From Caldilineae bacterium (GTDB lineage: Bacteria; Chloroflexota; Anaerolineae; JAAEKA01): a DNA stretch of 40,013 bases. Under the pieces are notes generated by a model. It did no database searches and was not told the DNA's origin. It saw only the letters and a list, made by a program, of their open reading frames with translations. The position numbers and the translations under genes are program-made. Positions 8,327 to 16,765 of the stretch are shown here, piece by piece. Each line of letters starts with the position of its first letter. The first letter of the stretch is position 1. The stretch covers positions 1 to 40,013 of the forward strand of contig JACKBK010000030.1 in NCBI GenBank assembly GCA_020634555.1, given 5' to 3'.

Positions 8327-9387
8327 GGTGAATCCTCCACAGGGACCGTTTGTCCGGTTTCGAAGGACCGGATCGTGTCCCAAACCATGCGAAACGAGTT
8401 GATGTTGTCGCGGACCGTGGTAGGCGGAAGCTCCCCGGTGCGCACCGCCCGGCAGAATTGGCTCAAGGTCATGCCCTGCCGTTCAACGGGCATTTTCACC
8501 AACGGCACGCGCTTTGGCTTCTCGTTCAGATACTGCGGATAGCCCTGCGGCAGGCCGGTTTCAGTGGTTCGACGCTGCACGGTGACACGGTCGTCCTGCA
8601 TGATAACGACGCCATGTTCGCACTCGAAGCGCCAGTCGCCGATCCAGGTGGTTTCCCGGCCGGTAGCGCACCACGACCCGGCGTAGGTCACCTGCACACC
8701 GCCGGCGAACTCCAGCAGCACGCTGGTCGACGAGTCGCCTTTCCACCAGTCCCACGGGGTGCGCCAGGCGCGGCCGTAGATCGATCGCGGCTCACGGCCC
8801 AGGAAGAAACGCATCAGGTCGAAGTGGTGGATCGACATGTCGATGGTCAGCGGATAGGCCAACGTGTCGTGAAAACCGCTGCGAATCAGGCTCTTGAAGA
8901 ACCCGACGGTCACCGATCCAACTGCGCCTAGGTCGCCGCTGTCCAGCACACGCTTTACGGTCTGAACGGGTGGGCGGTAGCGGTAGTCCTGCGAGACCAT
9001 GTGCAGCACACCGGTACGCTCCGCCGCAGCCAGGATCTCCTGCCCCGACTCCATGCTCTCCGCCAGCGGCTTTTCAGACAACACCGGTATACCAACCTCC
9101 ATAGAGGCAATGGACATCCAGCGATGCTCGGCGGGCGGGGTTACCAACAACACGCCGTCGGGCCGCGTCTCCCGTAGCGCATCCTCGTAGGAGGTGAAGT
9201 GCAGCTTCGGCTCGAGGTGATACTGTTCGAACCGCTCACGCGCCAACTCCGAGTCGATCTCGACGGCTGCAACCAATTCCACATCGTCAACTGCCGAAAG
9301 GACGCGTAGCCAGTGGTTGCCCATGTTGCCGAGGCCGGCCATCAGTAGCCGGAACCGCGGTAGACTAGGTTCTTTATTTCTTGCCAT
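8323..9387 (-). CDS. Gfo/Idh/MocA family oxidoreductase
   Basis: 354-aa NAD(P)-dependent dehydrogenase of the inositol/glucose-fructose oxidoreductase family. The Rossmann motif GLGNMGNHW is near residue 19. The canonical catalytic SEKPLAE motif is present, as is the later SIHHFDL segment with the substrate-contact histidine. The start MARNKEP follows a modest AGG. The gene ends by a four-base ATGA overlap with the downstream TIM-barrel gene, so the two are probably made in equal amounts. Likely oxidises a sugar or polyol; substrate not identifiable. Confidence 0.9.
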   Translation of the reverse strand: MARNKEPSLPRFRLLMAGLGNMGNHWLRVLSAVDDVELVAAVEIDSELARERFEQYHLEPKLHFTSYEDALRETRPDGVLLVTPPAEHRWMSIASMEVGIPVLSEKPLAESMESGQEILAAAERTGVLHMVSQDYRYRPPVQTVKRVLDSGDLGAVGSVTVGFFKSLIRSGFHDTLAYPLTIDMSIHHFDLMRFFLGREPRSIYGRAWRTPWDWWKGDSSTSVLLEFAGGVQVTYAGSWCATGRETTWIGDWRFECEHGVVIMQDDRVTVQRRTTETGLPQGYPQYLNEKPKRVPLVKMPVERQGMTLSQFCRAVRTGELPPTTVRDNINSFRMVWDTIRSFETGQTVPVEDSP

Positions 9388-9473
9388 TGGGTTGCCTAAG
9401 CTTTGGATCAGGGCTGCCGCGCTGGTCGATGGGGATCAGATCGCGCAGCGCGTCAACGACGGATTACGGTGTA

Positions 9474-9507
9474 CGCGGAGTTCGCATCCTCCGATGCGAA
9501 CTCCGCG
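9474..9507. terminator. Perfect 15-bp stem-loop after the creatininase gene
   Basis: CGCGGAGTTCGCATC (9474-9488), loop CTCC, then GATGCGAACTCCGCG (9493-9507). It begins eight bases after the stop codon at 9515-9517 (- strand). No T-run follows on the - strand, so it may be an mRNA-stability or processing hairpin rather than a classical terminator. Confidence 0.6.
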
Positions 9508-9514
9508 CTGATTC

Positions 9515-10441
9515 TCAGAACACTCGGTCAATGAACTCGCGGTTGTGTACTTCAACCTCGACGTTCTGCAATTCCAGCACACCCTTGGCCACGTGCTCGG
9601 AAAGACGGCGGAAAGCTTCCTCACCCTTGGCGCGGGTGGCGCGCAGCGGGTTGCCGATGGTGCCGCTCTCGATGAACTCGTGGTGATCCATGGGGAAGGT
9701 GAAGTACTTGTAGCCCTGGAACTCCACGTCGGGCATGCCGTCCTTCTTGGCAAAGGTGCGCGGCAGGAAGTCGGGGATGTGGGCGCGGGTGAAGTCAGCG
9801 CGGTCCATGCGCACGTATTTCTCGTTCCACGCCATGTCCTGCGAGGTTTCCAGCTCGCTGGAGTGCCAGCCGGGCGTCTCGTCCAGCGGGTTCTCCATCA
9901 ACCCTGCCAGGATGCCGACATAGTTCTCCATGTACGGCTTGACGAAGCTGATCAGCGCGCCGGTCTCGTAGCGCAGCTTGCGCAGCACCGGGTCCACAAC
10001 CTTGACGTTGCTGCCGTGGCCGTTGACGAAGATGATGCGGTTGAAGCCGTGGTGGATCAGGCTGCGGGCCACGTCGTGCAGCAGGTTCAGCAGCGTCGTG
10101 CTGCGGATGGTGATCGTGCCGCGGCCGTGGCCTGGCTGGTGCATATGCTGCGGCGAATAGCCGGTCCAGATCGGCGGCGCGTGCAGGACGGCGATCATCT
10201 CTGCCACCCGCTTGCTGATCTCCACCGCGGTGATGGTGTCGGTGTAGAGCGGCAGATGCGGTCCATGCTGCTCGAAGCTGGCCATGGGCACCAGAATCGT
10301 ATCCTTGACCTTGAGATACTCCTGGACATCGACGTAGCTCAGGTTCCCGATGTCCCAGGAAAGGAACTTGCTGCGAAACTCCTCGTCACCTTCGGTCAGG
10401 TGCGGGAGGTCTTTGTAGTCTCGGCCGTTGTCGGCGATCAT
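9515..10441 (-). CDS. Creatininase-family amidohydrolase
   Basis: 308-aa metal-dependent hydrolase of the creatininase/MftE/ArfB superfamily. Metal ligands are visible: Glu57 and His59 in FEQHGPH, Asp68 in LYTD, a histidine in NGHGSN and Glu in HSSELET. AGGAG precedes the ATG. Family reactions include opening of cyclic amides, deformylation and peptide trimming. Which applies is unknown, and no mycofactocin precursor or radical-SAM gene is nearby. It follows the UPF0261 gene in the same direction across a repeat-filled gap of about 96 bases. In a sugar island it could hydrolyse a lactam, lactone-like or amide sugar derivative; that is inference. Confidence 0.88.
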   Translation of the reverse strand: MIADNGRDYKDLPHLTEGDEEFRSKFLSWDIGNLSYVDVQEYLKVKDTILVPMASFEQHGPHLPLYTDTITAVEISKRVAEMIAVLHAPPIWTGYSPQHMHQPGHGRGTITIRSTTLLNLLHDVARSLIHHGFNRIIFVNGHGSNVKVVDPVLRKLRYETGALISFVKPYMENYVGILAGLMENPLDETPGWHSSELETSQDMAWNEKYVRMDRADFTRAHIPDFLPRTFAKKDGMPDVEFQGYKYFTFPMDHHEFIESGTIGNPLRATRAKGEEAFRRLSEHVAKGVLELQNVEVEVHNREFIDRVF

Positions 10442-10473
10442 TGGTTTTGACTCCTGAAATTTTGGCGGAGAAC

Positions 10474-10550
10474 ATGAAACGTAATTCGTGAAACGTGAGG
10501 CAATGTTTGAATTAGGCCACGTTTCACGTTTCAGATTTCACGTTTCACGC
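10474..10550. repeat. GTGAAACGT repeat cluster, copy 2
   Basis: A left block (ATGAAACGTAATTCGTGAAACGTGAG, 10475-10500) faces an inverted block of three CGTTTCA units (about 10519-10550). The end of the right block encodes Arg-Glu-Thr and the TGA of the UPF0261 gene. Same unit as at 6118-6177. Confidence 0.65.
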
Positions 10551-11764
10551 ATCATGTCGACGAACAACTCCGCCACCTCGACGCCGAACGCCGGATCGTT
10601 GACGTGACGCGGGTAGGTCAGCACCGGGATGTCGGGGCGAATCTCGCTGCGCAGCATGGCGAGGAAGGCACGGTCGGCCTCCGGGTTCCAGAAGACGCCG
10701 CCGGGCACGTTGGGAATCGACAGTCCTTCGGTCGGCACAGCGATCATCACTGACCCTCTGGCGAGATTGAGGCGTTCGGCGAAGAGATGCCCCAGCGCTA
10801 TCATCTCGTCGTACGTCGCGCGCACCAGCGTGTACTCCGGGTTGTGATCGTAGACCGGCCGGCCGCGCAGCGCGTCGGGGATCGCGCCGGCATGGAAGAC
10901 GCAAAAGTCGATGCAGCCCGGTACAACCACCTCCGGCAGGCCAAGCAAGCCGATCCGTTTCAGCCGTTCTGGCCCGCCGTCGTGGATGCCGCCAGTCATC
11001 GGGTCGTAGGTTTCGTTGGTAGTGAAGTCGATGACACCCACGAATTGGCCTGCTTCAGCCATCTCTTCCATGGCCGGTCCGCCAACGCCGTTGGAGTGAA
11101 AGATGACTGCCTCGTAGCCTGCTTGGTCGAGCCGGTCCTTGAGCGCCATGACCGCGCGGGTTGTGTTGCCCAGCATGGTCACAGCCACGTAGCGGTCGCC
11201 GGGTCTGGGCGGCGTCAGGACGTGGCCGTGTTCCACGAGCCCAGCCAGCGCCGCAGCCACGTTGTCGTAGATGGTGGTGGCGATGAGGTTCAGCCCCAGG
11301 ATATCCACGATAGAGTGAACGACCATGATGTCGCTGGTGCCGACCAACGGATCGAAGTAGTGCTTGCCAGAGGCGATGGGCGACACCAGCACCTTGGGCA
11401 CGCCCACCGGTAGCACCATCATCGTCGCAGCGCCCATCACCGCACCCTCGGCGCCGCCCATGCTGACGATCGCGTCCAGCTTGCCCTCAGCGTAGAGCTG
11501 GCGCACCAACACCTTCAGCGCGGCGCGCATGCCGTGGACCGCCTTGCCGCGGCTGCCGGCGTTGCGCAGGGCATCGATAGTCGTCCCGCCATACACAGCT
11601 GCCTCGGCCCGGCTGATGTCGGGGATGATGCCCAGCGGCTCGCCAAGAATCCCCGAGTCGACCACGGTGGTGGTCAATCCGAGGTCATGCAACCGATCGC
11701 GCAGGTAGGCGATCTCCGGCCCCTTGGTGTCCAGGGTGCCGATGACGACGACGTTCTTACCCAT
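10538..11764 (-). CDS. Tm-1-like ATP-binding / UPF0261 family protein
   Basis: 408-aa protein of the UPF0261 family, named from the tomato Tm-1 N-terminal domain, which binds ATP. The opening VVVIGTLDTKGPE is the family hallmark; glycine-rich segments follow (SMGGAEGAVMGA, FHSNGVGGPAMEE). The enzymatic role is unknown. AGGAA precedes ATG. The last codons (Arg-Glu-Thr-stop) are formed by an intergenic repeat, so the C-terminal tail may be recently acquired. Its place before the creatininase-family gene suggests a shared step. A function in sugar metabolism is inferred only from context. Confidence 0.87.
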   Translation of the reverse strand: MGKNVVVIGTLDTKGPEIAYLRDRLHDLGLTTTVVDSGILGEPLGIIPDISRAEAAVYGGTTIDALRNAGSRGKAVHGMRAALKVLVRQLYAEGKLDAIVSMGGAEGAVMGAATMMVLPVGVPKVLVSPIASGKHYFDPLVGTSDIMVVHSIVDILGLNLIATTIYDNVAAALAGLVEHGHVLTPPRPGDRYVAVTMLGNTTRAVMALKDRLDQAGYEAVIFHSNGVGGPAMEEMAEAGQFVGVIDFTTNETYDPMTGGIHDGGPERLKRIGLLGLPEVVVPGCIDFCVFHAGAIPDALRGRPVYDHNPEYTLVRATYDEMIALGHLFAERLNLARGSVMIAVPTEGLSIPNVPGGVFWNPEADRAFLAMLRSEIRPDIPVLTYPRHVNDPAFGVEVAELFVDMMRET

Positions 11765-11787
11765 ATCTGATTCCTGGGATTAGTAGC

Positions 11788-11825
11788 CAGGGACTGGAGA
11801 TTTGACACTCCAGTCCCTGCTTTTT
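11788..11825 (+). terminator. Terminator-shaped hairpin reading on the + strand
   Basis: CAGGGACTGGAG (11788-11799), an eight-base loop, then CTCCAGTCCCTG (11808-11819), followed by CTTTTT. This is a textbook intrinsic terminator on the + strand, yet both flanking genes are on the - strand. On the - strand the hairpin is followed by no T-run. Confidence 0.55.
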
Positions 11826-11837
11826 AGTCCCTTCGCC

Positions 11838-12731
11838 CTACTGGATCAGCGGCAACAGCGTCTCGGCGCAGATGCGCACCTGGTCCGAGTAGAACTCCTC
11901 GGTCAGGAAGCTGGAGCCATGGTCGATGATGAACTTCTTCTGGTCTTCGGTGATGTCGAGCTTGCTGAGGTCGGTCTCGATCATGGTTGGGTACGGGTTG
12001 GCCGGCGTGCGGTCCACCGGAGCGACGAACTCCACAGTGAGCGCGCCGTCGTAGCCAATGGTCCGTAGCGTGCCGATCAGCTTCAGCCAGTCCCAGTGGC
12101 CCAGACCGCAGGCAAAGCGGTTGGTGTCGGCCACGTGGAAGTCGATCAGTCGATCCTTGGCCGAGAAGATCGCGGCGTAGGGATCGACCTCTTCCATGTT
12201 GATGTGGAAGGCGTCGAGGCAAACGCCGCATTCAGGGCTGGTGGCCTCGGCCAGCGCCAGGGCCTGGTTGGACCGGCTGACGAAGTAGGTCTCGAAACGG
12301 TTGATAGGCTCGATGGCGATGCGCACACCTTCGCGCTTGGACCAGGCATCGATCTCCTTCATGCCGGCCACGGCATTGGCCCACTCTTCCTCGGGCGTGG
12401 CGTCGGGGTTGACCTTGCCCACGGTGCCGGGGACGATGGTGACCAGATAGCCGTCCATCTCCTTGACCATGGTGATGCAGTCCTTGATGTACTGCACCGA
12501 GTGCTCCCAAACGGCCGGGTCCGGCGATGGCAGGTGCTTGCCGGCGAACATCAGCGTGACTGCGCCCCAGCAGCGTAGATCGTAGTCGTCCAACAGTTTC
12601 TTGACGTGTTTGGTGTCGTAGCGGTCTGGTTCGCCGCCGATCTCAATGCTCTCGTAGCCATACTTTGCCAGCCGAGCGATGGTGACTTCGATAGGCTCTG
12701 CGCGCATCCAGTTGTGCATGGAAAGATGCAT
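11838..12731 (-). CDS. Sugar phosphate isomerase/epimerase (tagatose/psicose 3-epimerase-like)
   Basis: 297-aa TIM-barrel epimerase. The metal-site pattern of the ketose 3-epimerase group is complete: Glu near residue 141 in IEPINRFET, Asp in CLDAFHINME, His in DFHVADTNR and Glu in TVEFVAP. Known relatives epimerise ketoses such as D-tagatose, D-psicose or L-ribulose at C3, or act on keto-inositols. AGGAGA precedes ATG by nine bases. Separated from the upstream Fe-S gene by 104 bases of decayed repeats. Substrate uncertain. Confidence 0.88.
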   Translation of the reverse strand: MHLSMHNWMRAEPIEVTIARLAKYGYESIEIGGEPDRYDTKHVKKLLDDYDLRCWGAVTLMFAGKHLPSPDPAVWEHSVQYIKDCITMVKEMDGYLVTIVPGTVGKVNPDATPEEEWANAVAGMKEIDAWSKREGVRIAIEPINRFETYFVSRSNQALALAEATSPECGVCLDAFHINMEEVDPYAAIFSAKDRLIDFHVADTNRFACGLGHWDWLKLIGTLRTIGYDGALTVEFVAPVDRTPANPYPTMIETDLSKLDITEDQKKFIIDHGSSFLTEEFYSDQVRICAETLLPLIQ

Positions 12732-12835
12732 GGTGTTTGTCTCCTGTGAAATGGTTAACGGTTATCGGTAATCAGTGATCGGTTAATGATGAATGAACGA
12801 TGGGCTGCGACGCTGCCGGGGTTCTCTGAGTTACT

Positions 12836-13948
12836 TCAGTTCCCCTGAGTTCCCTCAAGTTGTTCAGCCAACAGCTCGTACAGCCCCTGGATGGTGAGGC
12901 CGAACCGCGGCGCCAGGGATGCCAGGACATTGAGTGTGCCGGCGTCTTCGCAGATCAACACCTGCGCGCCGGCCGCGCGGGCATCTCCCAAACGGGCGTA
13001 GGTCAGGTGTTCGGCGATCATCGGGTTAGCGAAACGTAGTGAGGTGCTGCCTGCCGGATGCGTTCGCTCGCGCCGCCAGAAAAGCTCCCGTCCCGGCGCG
13101 GGCATCACAGCCGCCAGTAACTGCCGCGGCGCTGCATCCCGTCCTGCCATGCGCGACGTGTGCGCCGGATCGATGTAGGCATAAGGTGGGCCGCCGGCCC
13201 CGCGCCGCAGCTTCAGGTCGCCTGCAGCCAGCCGCTCAGCCAGCAGTGCCGTCACCTCCTTGAGTTCGACGTTGGCGGGGAAGTCGATGCCCAGCCGCTC
13301 GCTGTACAGCGTGCCAAACACGTAGGCGTCGCCGGGGTTGAGCGTCAGCAACATGGTTGCCTGGCTGGCTTGCAGGTCGGCCAGGTTCGCCGCGGCCAGC
13401 CGGCGCGCCGTCTCGGGAAAGCCCAGCGAGCTGGGAATGTAGCCGCTGTTGCGTCCTGCGCCGATGAGTACCGGGTCGATGCCGGCCGCACGCAGCAAGC
13501 TCAGCGCGGCCTGTAGTCCATCGGGCCAGAGATACAACGCCTCGTCGCCCACAAACAGCGCCACGTCCCCGGTACCCGACACCGCTTCCGGCTCCTGCTC
13601 GCGGTAGGGGTTACCCCAGCGCTCGATAGTTTGGTTGAGCGCAACGACGTGCGCCGGCGCTAACCCGGCCGCAGCCACATCGGCGCGCGCTTCGGCAATG
13701 GCAGCCGGCAGCGGCTGGTCGGTGACACAGTGTGACTGGCAGGTGCCGCAGTCGGCGCAGGAATACAGCTTGTCGACGGCGCTGTCGGTCCAAGTCGCCA
13801 GCCCGCGTTGGACGGACGAGATCAGCAGCCCCCAGCCGTGCGGCGTCAGCGTTTCCAGCCGCGTCACGTGGCCAACGGGGCAGACATGCCGGCACATCAG
13901 GCAATAGCGGCAGTTGTCGGTGGTCAGAACGGCGTTATCAAGTGACAT
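12836..13948 (-). CDS. GlcF-like Fe-S protein with a cysteine-depleted CCG domain
   Basis: 370-aa protein with two ferredoxin-type motifs near the N-terminus: Cys13-16-19-23 (followed by Pro) and Cys64-67-70-74, enough for two [4Fe-4S] clusters. The remainder resembles the CCG (Hdr/GlcF) fold by pattern, but the cysteines are gone: the usual DPC reads DPA, the CCG stretch reads AGST, and only one later cysteine remains (LICEDAG). It probably carries electrons from the neighbouring GlcD-like flavoprotein but lacks the distal site. AGGA lies about seven bases before ATG. The last residues are encoded by GGGAACT-type repeats. Confidence 0.82.
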   Translation of the reverse strand: MSLDNAVLTTDNCRYCLMCRHVCPVGHVTRLETLTPHGWGLLISSVQRGLATWTDSAVDKLYSCADCGTCQSHCVTDQPLPAAIAEARADVAAAGLAPAHVVALNQTIERWGNPYREQEPEAVSGTGDVALFVGDEALYLWPDGLQAALSLLRAAGIDPVLIGAGRNSGYIPSSLGFPETARRLAAANLADLQASQATMLLTLNPGDAYVFGTLYSERLGIDFPANVELKEVTALLAERLAAGDLKLRRGAGGPPYAYIDPAHTSRMAGRDAAPRQLLAAVMPAPGRELFWRRERTHPAGSTSLRFANPMIAEHLTYARLGDARAAGAQVLICEDAGTLNVLASLAPRFGLTIQGLYELLAEQLEGTQGN

Positions 13949-14000
13949 CCCTATGTCCTATCTCATTGTTGTGGCATGAGGCAACTCCAAGGCCCAAAGA

Positions 14001-14080
14001 CTGCTCGCGGATGAACGCGGATTCCACGGATTGGGATCCAATGCTCCGGTATCCGTGTGATCAGTAAAATCCGCGAGCAG
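14001..14080. repeat. Palindromic repeat between glcD-like and glcF-like genes
   Basis: CTGCTCGCGGAT (14001-14012) pairs with ATCCGCGAGCAG (14069-14080). The interior has decayed GGATT/ATCCGTG units. It fills the gap between the stop of the FAD oxidase (14123) and the start of the Fe-S gene (13948). Confidence 0.65.
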
Positions 14081-14122
14081 ATTCGCCTTGTTGCCATTGG
14101 CCTGAATGTATCAAATGGATCA

Positions 14123-15562
14123 CTAAAACCCGAAGCCAACCTTGCCCGGGTTCATAATTCCATTGGGATCGATCATCTTCTTGAGGCGCAGCATGAACGG
14201 CCAGGCGTCGCCGTACTGCTGGCGCATGTAGCGGCCCAGCTTCACGCCGATACCGTGGTGTTCGTTGATCATGCCGCCGTTGTCGATCACCGCCTGCATA
14301 GCAGCTTGCCACACGCGGTTGTGCAGTTGCAGCGCCTCTTGGGCATCGGCCGGTGGCTCCTCGATGATGAAGCGCGAGTAGCACATCACGCCCCAGTGGA
14401 ACCAGTGCGAGAAGTGGGCGATGAACCTGATGTTCCACTGTGGGAACCCCTCTTCCACAGCCCGCTTGACGGCCCAGTACAGCGGCTCGATCTTGTCGTA
14501 AGTGGTGACGGTCTCGGTGGTGCCGTACATCCAGGGCAGGTGCAGACTCAGCGGCGGGTAGTAGAAGTCGTAGCGGTGCTCCCACCACGTCTCGCCCGGC
14601 TCGCGTCCCACGTCCTGGCCGCCCAGCTCGGTGCAGATGGCCAGCGCCTTCTGTTCCTCCAGCGCCGCGATGTCGGGATCGCCGTCGAAGCCCATCACCA
14701 TGTAGGCGCCCTCGTAGTCCAGCCCCAGCACCTTCTTGACCTGCGAGCGGGTCGACTCGGGGTCATACAGGCGGATGACGAAGGGGTGCAGCCGGCGTGT
14801 CATGATCCGCCGTCCCGCCTCCAGCGCCTTGCTCAGGTCATCGAACAGCACCGCCCGCAGCAGCCGCGCCTCCGGCAGGTAGTCCAGTTGCATGGTTGCC
14901 TCAGTGATGATGCCGAAGGTGCCCTCAGCGCCCAGGAACAGCCGCGGCCAGTCCGGTCCGGCCGCGTGCTGCGGCACCGGCGCGGTGCGGATGATCTCGC
15001 CTGTGGGCAACACGACCTGCATGTTCAGCACCATATCCTCGGCCTTGCCGTACTTGGTGCTGATGGTGCCGGTGCCGCGCGGCGCCAGATAGCCGCCCAG
15101 CGTGGCGCAGCGCGATGCCGCGGCGTAGTGCGGCAGCATCAGCCCCTTTTCGTGCAACGCCCACTCCAGTTGCTCGCCGTTGATGCCGGCCTGCGCCGTC
15201 ACCTTCAGCGACACCTCGTCGATCTCGATGATCTTGTCCATGCGCTTGGTATCGACCAGGATGCCGCCGAACAGCGGCAGCGCGCCGCCCTGCGTCCCCG
15301 ATCCACCGCCCCACGGCACCACGGGAATGCGGTACTTGTTGGCGATGTCCATGATCTCTGCTATCTGTTCGGCGGACTCTGGATGCACGATGTAGTCCGG
15401 CGTCGGCAGCGGCTGGCCGCGGTCCAGCCACATCTGCGGCATCCACGACCAGTCAGTGGAGTAGACGAGTTTGTCGCTCTCGTCCACCGACACAAAGTGC
15501 TGGCCGACGATGTCCTCCAGCTCGCTGCGGATCATCTCGGTACGGAATTGGAATCGATTCAT
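14123..15562 (-). CDS. FAD-binding oxidase, GlcD / vanillyl-alcohol oxidase family
   Basis: 479-aa flavoprotein. The PCMH-type FAD domain has WGGGSGTQGG near residue 90, and a long middle domain ends in EHHGIGVKLGRYM and DPNGIMNPGK, the FAD-oxidase C-terminal signature. Family enzymes oxidise 2-hydroxyacids (glycolate, lactate, sugar acids) or, in the AGPS branch, rearrange an alkyl-glycerone phosphate. With the Fe-S protein downstream it probably forms a 2-hydroxyacid dehydrogenase feeding electrons to the respiratory chain. GAGGAGA precedes the ATG. No membrane segment or signal is seen. A long + strand open frame across the same bases is a shadow. Confidence 0.9.
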   Translation of the reverse strand: MNRFQFRTEMIRSELEDIVGQHFVSVDESDKLVYSTDWSWMPQMWLDRGQPLPTPDYIVHPESAEQIAEIMDIANKYRIPVVPWGGGSGTQGGALPLFGGILVDTKRMDKIIEIDEVSLKVTAQAGINGEQLEWALHEKGLMLPHYAAASRCATLGGYLAPRGTGTISTKYGKAEDMVLNMQVVLPTGEIIRTAPVPQHAAGPDWPRLFLGAEGTFGIITEATMQLDYLPEARLLRAVLFDDLSKALEAGRRIMTRRLHPFVIRLYDPESTRSQVKKVLGLDYEGAYMVMGFDGDPDIAALEEQKALAICTELGGQDVGREPGETWWEHRYDFYYPPLSLHLPWMYGTTETVTTYDKIEPLYWAVKRAVEEGFPQWNIRFIAHFSHWFHWGVMCYSRFIIEEPPADAQEALQLHNRVWQAAMQAVIDNGGMINEHHGIGVKLGRYMRQQYGDAWPFMLRLKKMIDPNGIMNPGKVGFGF

Positions 15563-15585
15563 GCAAAAATTCTCCTCAGAGGAGG

Positions 15586-15666
15586 GATATTACAGCAAAT
15601 GAAGACAAGGAATGCGGAAACCGGATCGTCATTGCTCCATTCGCTGTCCACATTCGCTGCAATATC
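15586..15666. repeat. Inverted repeat between xylose isomerase-like and glcD-like genes
   Basis: Left arm 15586-15601 and right arm 15651-15666 match at 14 of 16 positions (consensus GATATTGCAGCGAATG). The right arm touches the stop codon of the xylose isomerase-like gene and the left arm lies just before the ribosome site of the oxidase gene, so the hairpin could affect coupling between the two. Confidence 0.6.
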
Positions 15667-16704
15667 TCACCGCGTTCCCAGCAACGCGTCTACTACCAGC
15701 CAGTCCAGTTCCTCGTAGTCGCGTGCCATGATCAGTTCGTCCATCTTCGCGCGATCCAGTGACCTGACAACCTCCAGCAGCCGCAGGAAGGTGTGCAGGC
15801 TGTTGCGCAGGTGTTTGGTGGCCAGCTCAGCCGGCTGGGTACGCATTGCTTTCACGTCCAGCCCGACGACGCCCTTCTCCCAGAAACTGTTCTCGTCCAG
15901 CACCCGCACCTGGTTGAAAGCCCGCCGCAGGTCCACCGCCCCAAACGCCTTGTCCTGGTCGAACTTGAGGCCGTTCTGGTCGTTGAGGTGGACGCTCCAC
16001 AGCCGGTCGAAGGCCAGCGCAAAGCTCATTTCGTCGGCCGGGTCCAACCCGGCCAGGATAGCGTGGGCCGACTCGACCAGGGCGCCGACTCGCACGGGGT
16101 CGCTGGACTGCATGCCCAGCGACAGCGCATGGCCGATGGTTGGAATGTACGCCAGGTCCATAGGCTCGTTGGGTTTCGGCTCGATGACAATACGCAATTC
16201 GGGGTCGTAATCCAGCAGCGTGTTGACCGCTTCCAGCAGGCGATGGGTCGCCAGCACCGCGTCCTTGGCCTCGCGGATGTAAGTGCCCTCTCGCGCCAGC
16301 CACAGCACCATCAGGTTGCAGCCGAGCTCGCGGCCGATGTCAGCCGCCTTCTTCGACCGTTCGATGGCATAGGTGCGCGCCGCCGGATCGTTGGACGTAA
16401 ACGCGCCGTCGATGGTCATCGGATGTTCCCAAAGCCGCGGGGCAACGAACTCGGCGAAGAGACCGTTGTCTTCCAACATTTGGCGAACGGCATTAGCCTG
16501 GTGCAGCATCCCCTCCGGCGACACGCTGTCCAGGTTGGGCACAGCGTCGTCGTCGTGGAACTGCATCGCATCGAATCCGAGGTTCTTCAGCGTCGCCAGC
16601 TTGGCAGCAAAGGCGACCGTGGGCCGCACCGTTGGACCGAAGGGGTCAGCGCCCTCATGGATGTTCCAGGGGCCGAAGGAGAAGCGATAGCCATGTTTTT
16701 CCAT
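15667..16704 (-). CDS. Xylose isomerase-like protein
   Basis: 345-aa TIM-barrel isomerase that probably converts D-xylose (or a similar aldose) to a ketose. FHDDD carries His50 and Asp53, matching the class I xylose isomerase pair His54/Asp57. WLAREG and IEPKPNEP are the other two family signatures. It is somewhat shorter than the usual 380-390 aa. The start MEKHGYRF is supported by AAGGA about eight bases upstream. It directly follows xylulokinase, so a pentose branch xylA-xylB is well supported. Two strong hairpins lie between the two genes. Confidence 0.88.
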   Translation of the reverse strand: MEKHGYRFSFGPWNIHEGADPFGPTVRPTVAFAAKLATLKNLGFDAMQFHDDDAVPNLDSVSPEGMLHQANAVRQMLEDNGLFAEFVAPRLWEHPMTIDGAFTSNDPAARTYAIERSKKAADIGRELGCNLMVLWLAREGTYIREAKDAVLATHRLLEAVNTLLDYDPELRIVIEPKPNEPMDLAYIPTIGHALSLGMQSSDPVRVGALVESAHAILAGLDPADEMSFALAFDRLWSVHLNDQNGLKFDQDKAFGAVDLRRAFNQVRVLDENSFWEKGVVGLDVKAMRTQPAELATKHLRNSLHTFLRLLEVVRSLDRAKMDELIMARDYEELDWLVVDALLGTR

Positions 16705-16721
16705 GGTAAATCCTTGGTGGG

Positions 16722-16751
16722 GGTCGGGCAAGTGACAGTCACTTCCCGACC
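16722..16751 (-). promoter_or_regulatory. Stem-loop just upstream of the xylose isomerase ribosome site
   Basis: GGTCGGGCAAGTGAC (16722-16736) pairs with GTCACTTCCCGACC (16738-16751), with one bulged base and a one-base centre on paper. On the - strand it ends a few bases before AAGGA. It could tune translation or protect a processed 5' end. No riboswitch class is recognised. Confidence 0.45.
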
Positions 16752-16765
16752 GGCGCACCGGCGTC

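Noticed and set aside
9515..10441. Creatininase-family gene as mycofactocin MftE
   Set aside because: No mftA precursor, mftC radical-SAM or other mft gene in the window.
14057..15718. Long + strand open frame (553 codons) across the FAD oxidase
   Set aside because: Mirror of a strongly conserved GlcD-like gene on the - strand; composition is typical of antisense of a GC-rich gene, and no family motif is seen.
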